Of a stretch of 7,103 bases of DNA, positions 5,362-7,103 are shown one piece after another. Position numbers and translations under genes: made by a program. Numbering within the stretch: the first letter of the stretch is position 1; each line of letters begins with the position of its first letter. Source of the stretch: DASTHS01 sp035718085 (GTDB lineage Bacteria > Actinomycetota > Acidimicrobiia > Acidimicrobiales > Palsa-688); assembly GCA_035718085.1 (NCBI GenBank), contig DASTHS010000231.1:1-7103 (forward strand), written 5' to 3'. Below the pieces are notes generated by a model. That model did not search any database. It was given only the letters and a program-made list of their open reading frames with translations, and was not told where the DNA came from.

Positions 5362-5419
5362 CGGCCCTCAAGGGGCGGCACGACCTGCCGATGCTCTGAC
5401 GAGGTCGGGAGGAGTTCCG

Positions 5420-6451
5420 GTGACGCACACAGACGTGGCCCCCCGGCGGGCGCAGCGGCAGGGGCCGCCCTCGGTGTCGGTCGTCGTGTGCTGCTACACC
5501 TTCGACCGGTGGGCGCAGGTGCGGCGCGCCGTCGAGTCGCTGCGCGCCCAGCAGCCCGCGCCTGCCGAGGTGATCGTGGTGGTCGACCACAACGACGAGC
5601 TGCTCGCTGCGGTGCGCGCTGCGGCGCCGGCGGGTGTGCGCATCGTCGACAACACCAGGGCCAAGGGGCTGGCCGGCGCCCGCAACGCCGGCACCGCCGC
5701 CGCCTCCGGTGACGTCGTCGCCTTCCTCGACGACGACGCGTGGGTGGCTCCCGGCTGGCTCGCCGGCATGCTCGCCGCCTACCGCGACCCCGCTGTCGTC
5801 GGGGTCGGCGGCGATGTGGCCCCCGAGTGGCCGGGGGGCGCCCGCCCCGGGTGGTTCCCTGCGGCGTTCGACTGGGTCGTCGGCTGCAGCTACGAAGGGT
5901 TGCCCACCGCGCCCGCCCCGGTGCGCAACTTCATCGGCGCCAACATGTCGTTCCGCCGCGACGCGCTCGAGGCGGTGGGCGGCTTCTCGGAGGGCGTCGG
6001 TCGATCGGCCACCGCGCCGCTCGGTTGCGAGGAGACCGAGCTGTCGATTCGGGTCGCCGGGATCGCACCCGGCACGGTGCTGCGCTACGACCCGGCGGTG
6101 CAGGTGCACCACACGGTGAGCCCGGAGCGCACCCGGCCGGGCTACTTCCTCCGGCGCTGCCTGGCCGAGGGCCTCTCCAAGGCGGTGATCGCCGGCATGG
6201 TCGGCGCCGGCGCGGCCACGTCGACCGAGCGCACCTACGTGCGCGTCGTGCTTGCAGGCGCCGCCCGCCGAGCCGTCGCCGACGTCGCCCACGGCGACCG
6301 CAGCGGCCTCGGCCGCCTCGCCGCCCTCTGCGGCGGCCTGGCGGCCACGGCCACCGGGTTCGCCGCCGGGCGCGCCGGCATGGGCCGGGTGGTGCTGCGG
6401 GCCGTCGAGCGGCGGCGCCCGCCGTCGCCCGCCGCAGTGGTGGCGCCGTGA
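5420..6451 (+). CDS. Family 2 glycosyltransferase of a surface-polysaccharide cluster
   Basis: This is a predicted 343-residue GT-A glycosyltransferase. Features in order are VSVVVCCYTFDR (about 19-30), VIVVVDHND (about 51-59), and the GLAGARNAG helix (about 83-91). The metal-binding LDDDAW (about 103-108), FIGANMSFRR (about 171-180), the catalytic-base region GCEETELSIR (about 202-211) and a VQVHH strand (about 228-231) follow. The pattern resembles glucuronosyl/glucosyl transferases acting on lipid-linked sugars, but donor and acceptor cannot be told. Residues after about 245 are alanine- and glycine-rich with moderately hydrophobic stretches that may bind the membrane. The GTG start is fixed by GGGAGGAG five bases upstream. 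The stop overlaps the GTG of the deacetylase gene (GTGA), so the two are co-translated and probably act on the same glycan. It is not closely similar to the glycosyltransferase at 3754-4545. Confidence 0.92.
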   Translation: MTHTDVAPRRAQRQGPPSVSVVVCCYTFDRWAQVRRAVESLRAQQPAPAEVIVVVDHNDELLAAVRAAAPAGVRIVDNTRAKGLAGARNAGTAAASGDVVAFLDDDAWVAPGWLAGMLAAYRDPAVVGVGGDVAPEWPGGARPGWFPAAFDWVVGCSYEGLPTAPAPVRNFIGANMSFRRDALEAVGGFSEGVGRSATAPLGCEETELSIRVAGIAPGTVLRYDPAVQVHHTVSPERTRPGYFLRRCLAEGLSKAVIAGMVGAGAATSTERTYVRVVLAGAARRAVADVAHGDRSGLGRLAALCGGLAATATGFAAGRAGMGRVVLRAVERRRPPSPAAVVAP

Positions 6452-7103
6452 GCCCGCCGGTGCCGGTGCTCATGTACCACCACGTGGTGGGGGGCGACCC
6501 CGGCCCGGGCGACCCCTTCACCGTGGGCGCCGACGAGCTCGACGAGCACCTCGCCGCCCTCGTGGCCGCCGGCCGCCGGCTGCGCCCGGTCGGCGCGCTG
6601 CTCGACGACCCGTCCCCCCACGACGTCTACCTCACCTTCGACGACGCCTTCACCTCCTTCGCCGAGCTGGTGGTGCCCCTCCTCGACGCCCACGGGGCGG
6701 GGGCGACGGTCTTCGTGCCCACCGCGTGGATGGGCTCGGCGGCCGACTGGGCCGAGTCGGGTGACGCCGCCGGGCTGCACGTGCTCTCCGCATCCCAGGT
6801 CGCCGCCCTGCCGCCAGCGCTGGTGGAGGTCGGCGGGCACGGCCACAGGCACACGCCCCTCGACCTGCTCGACGCCGCCACCCTCGCCGACGAGCTGCGC
6901 ACCAGTCGCTCCATGCTGACCGAGGTGCTCGGCCGGGCCCCGCGCTCGATCGCCTACCCCTTCGGCTACCACACCGCGGCTGTCCGAGCGGCGGCCGCCG
7001 CCGCCGGCTGGTCGCTCGGCTGCGAGGTCGGCTACGCGTTGCACCGCCGAGGCGGGGATCCGCTGGCCGTGCGGCGCCTGCTGGTCGGCCCGGGCACCAC
7101 GGG
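6448..7103 (+). CDS. Polysaccharide deacetylase (NodB/CE4 family), 3' truncated
   Basis: The frame opens at GTG 6448, overlapping the preceding stop, and runs open to the right edge (218 complete codons). The protein begins MSPPVPVLMYHHV, a typical start for the PgaB/YadE-like group. NodB homology motifs are visible. Motif 1 is LTFDDA (62-67, with the two aspartates at 65-66). Motif 2 is GGHGHRHTP, whose His131 and His135 fit the metal-binding HxxxH. Motif 3 resembles IAYPFGY (168-174), followed by the usual helix ending in AGW. The enzyme would remove N- or O-acetyl groups from a glycan such as N-acetylglucosamine polymers, using a divalent metal. There is no signal peptide or membrane segment in the visible part, so it may act in the cytoplasm or on a lipid-linked precursor made with the adjoining glycosyltransferase. 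The C-terminus is outside the window. Confidence 0.9.
   Translation, partial: MSPPVPVLMYHHVVGGDPGPGDPFTVGADELDEHLAALVAAGRRLRPVGALLDDPSPHDVYLTFDDAFTSFAELVVPLLDAHGAGATVFVPTAWMGSAADWAESGDAAGLHVLSASQVAALPPALVEVGGHGHRHTPLDLLDAATLADELRTSRSMLTEVLGRAPRSIAYPFGYHTAAVRAAAAAAGWSLGCEVGYALHRRGGDPLAVRRLLVGPGTT

Noticed and set aside
5162..6292. A 376-codon reverse-strand frame opposite the second glycosyltransferase
   Set aside because: It shows no recognisable motifs and crosses the terminator and promoter of the forward operon.
1..7103. tRNA/rRNA genes, CRISPR arrays, insertion sequences, phage or transposase genes
   Set aside because: I saw no regularly spaced repeats, tRNA-like cloverleaf sequence, terminal inverted repeats with a transposase, or integrase motifs anywhere in the window.

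Overview
The window is very GC-rich, uses GTG starts freely and carries gene families typical of Actinomycetota. The two membrane-anchored cyclophilins, with their PFCIDPAKTYTATM-type linker-to-domain junction, and the aspartokinase-Asd arrangement suggest an Acidimicrobiia-like actinobacterium. That placement is an inference from protein character, not from a search.

Layout: (1) 1-1398 holds two convergent cyclophilin-type peptidyl-prolyl isomerases. The first is cut by the left edge, and a strong hairpin separates the two. (2) 1399-1457 is a 59-base divergent promoter region in which both start codons sit just downstream of a TANNNT -10 element, suggesting leaderless transcripts. (3) 1458-3724 holds aspartokinase and aspartate-semialdehyde dehydrogenase (lysC-asd), overlapping by four bases (GTGA). 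They catalyse the first two steps from aspartate towards lysine/diaminopimelate, threonine and methionine. (4) 3754-4545 is a reverse-strand family 2 glycosyltransferase, convergent with asd. (5) 4546-4844 is a divergent intergenic region with a good -10 element and a perfect hairpin at the predicted transcript start. (6) 4845-5264 encodes a small exported protein with a C-terminal LAYTG sorting signal of the class E sortase type, followed by a terminator hairpin. (7) 5420-7103 holds a second family 2 glycosyltransferase and, again overlapping by GTGA, a polysaccharide deacetylase cut by the right edge. This looks like the start of a surface-polysaccharide operon.

The outstanding observation is in asd. 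The reading frame is interrupted once, by a TGA at 3083-3085 that falls exactly on the codon for the catalytic cysteine (NPN-Cys-TTM becomes NPN-UGA-TTM). Everything on both sides is intact and conserved, in the same frame. This is the classic signature of a selenocysteine (or UGA-to-cysteine) recoding site. The alternatives are a point mutation or a sequencing/assembly error. UGA is the ordinary stop of at least five other genes here, so any recoding must be site-specific. Downstream hairpins exist, but none is a convincing SECIS by eye.
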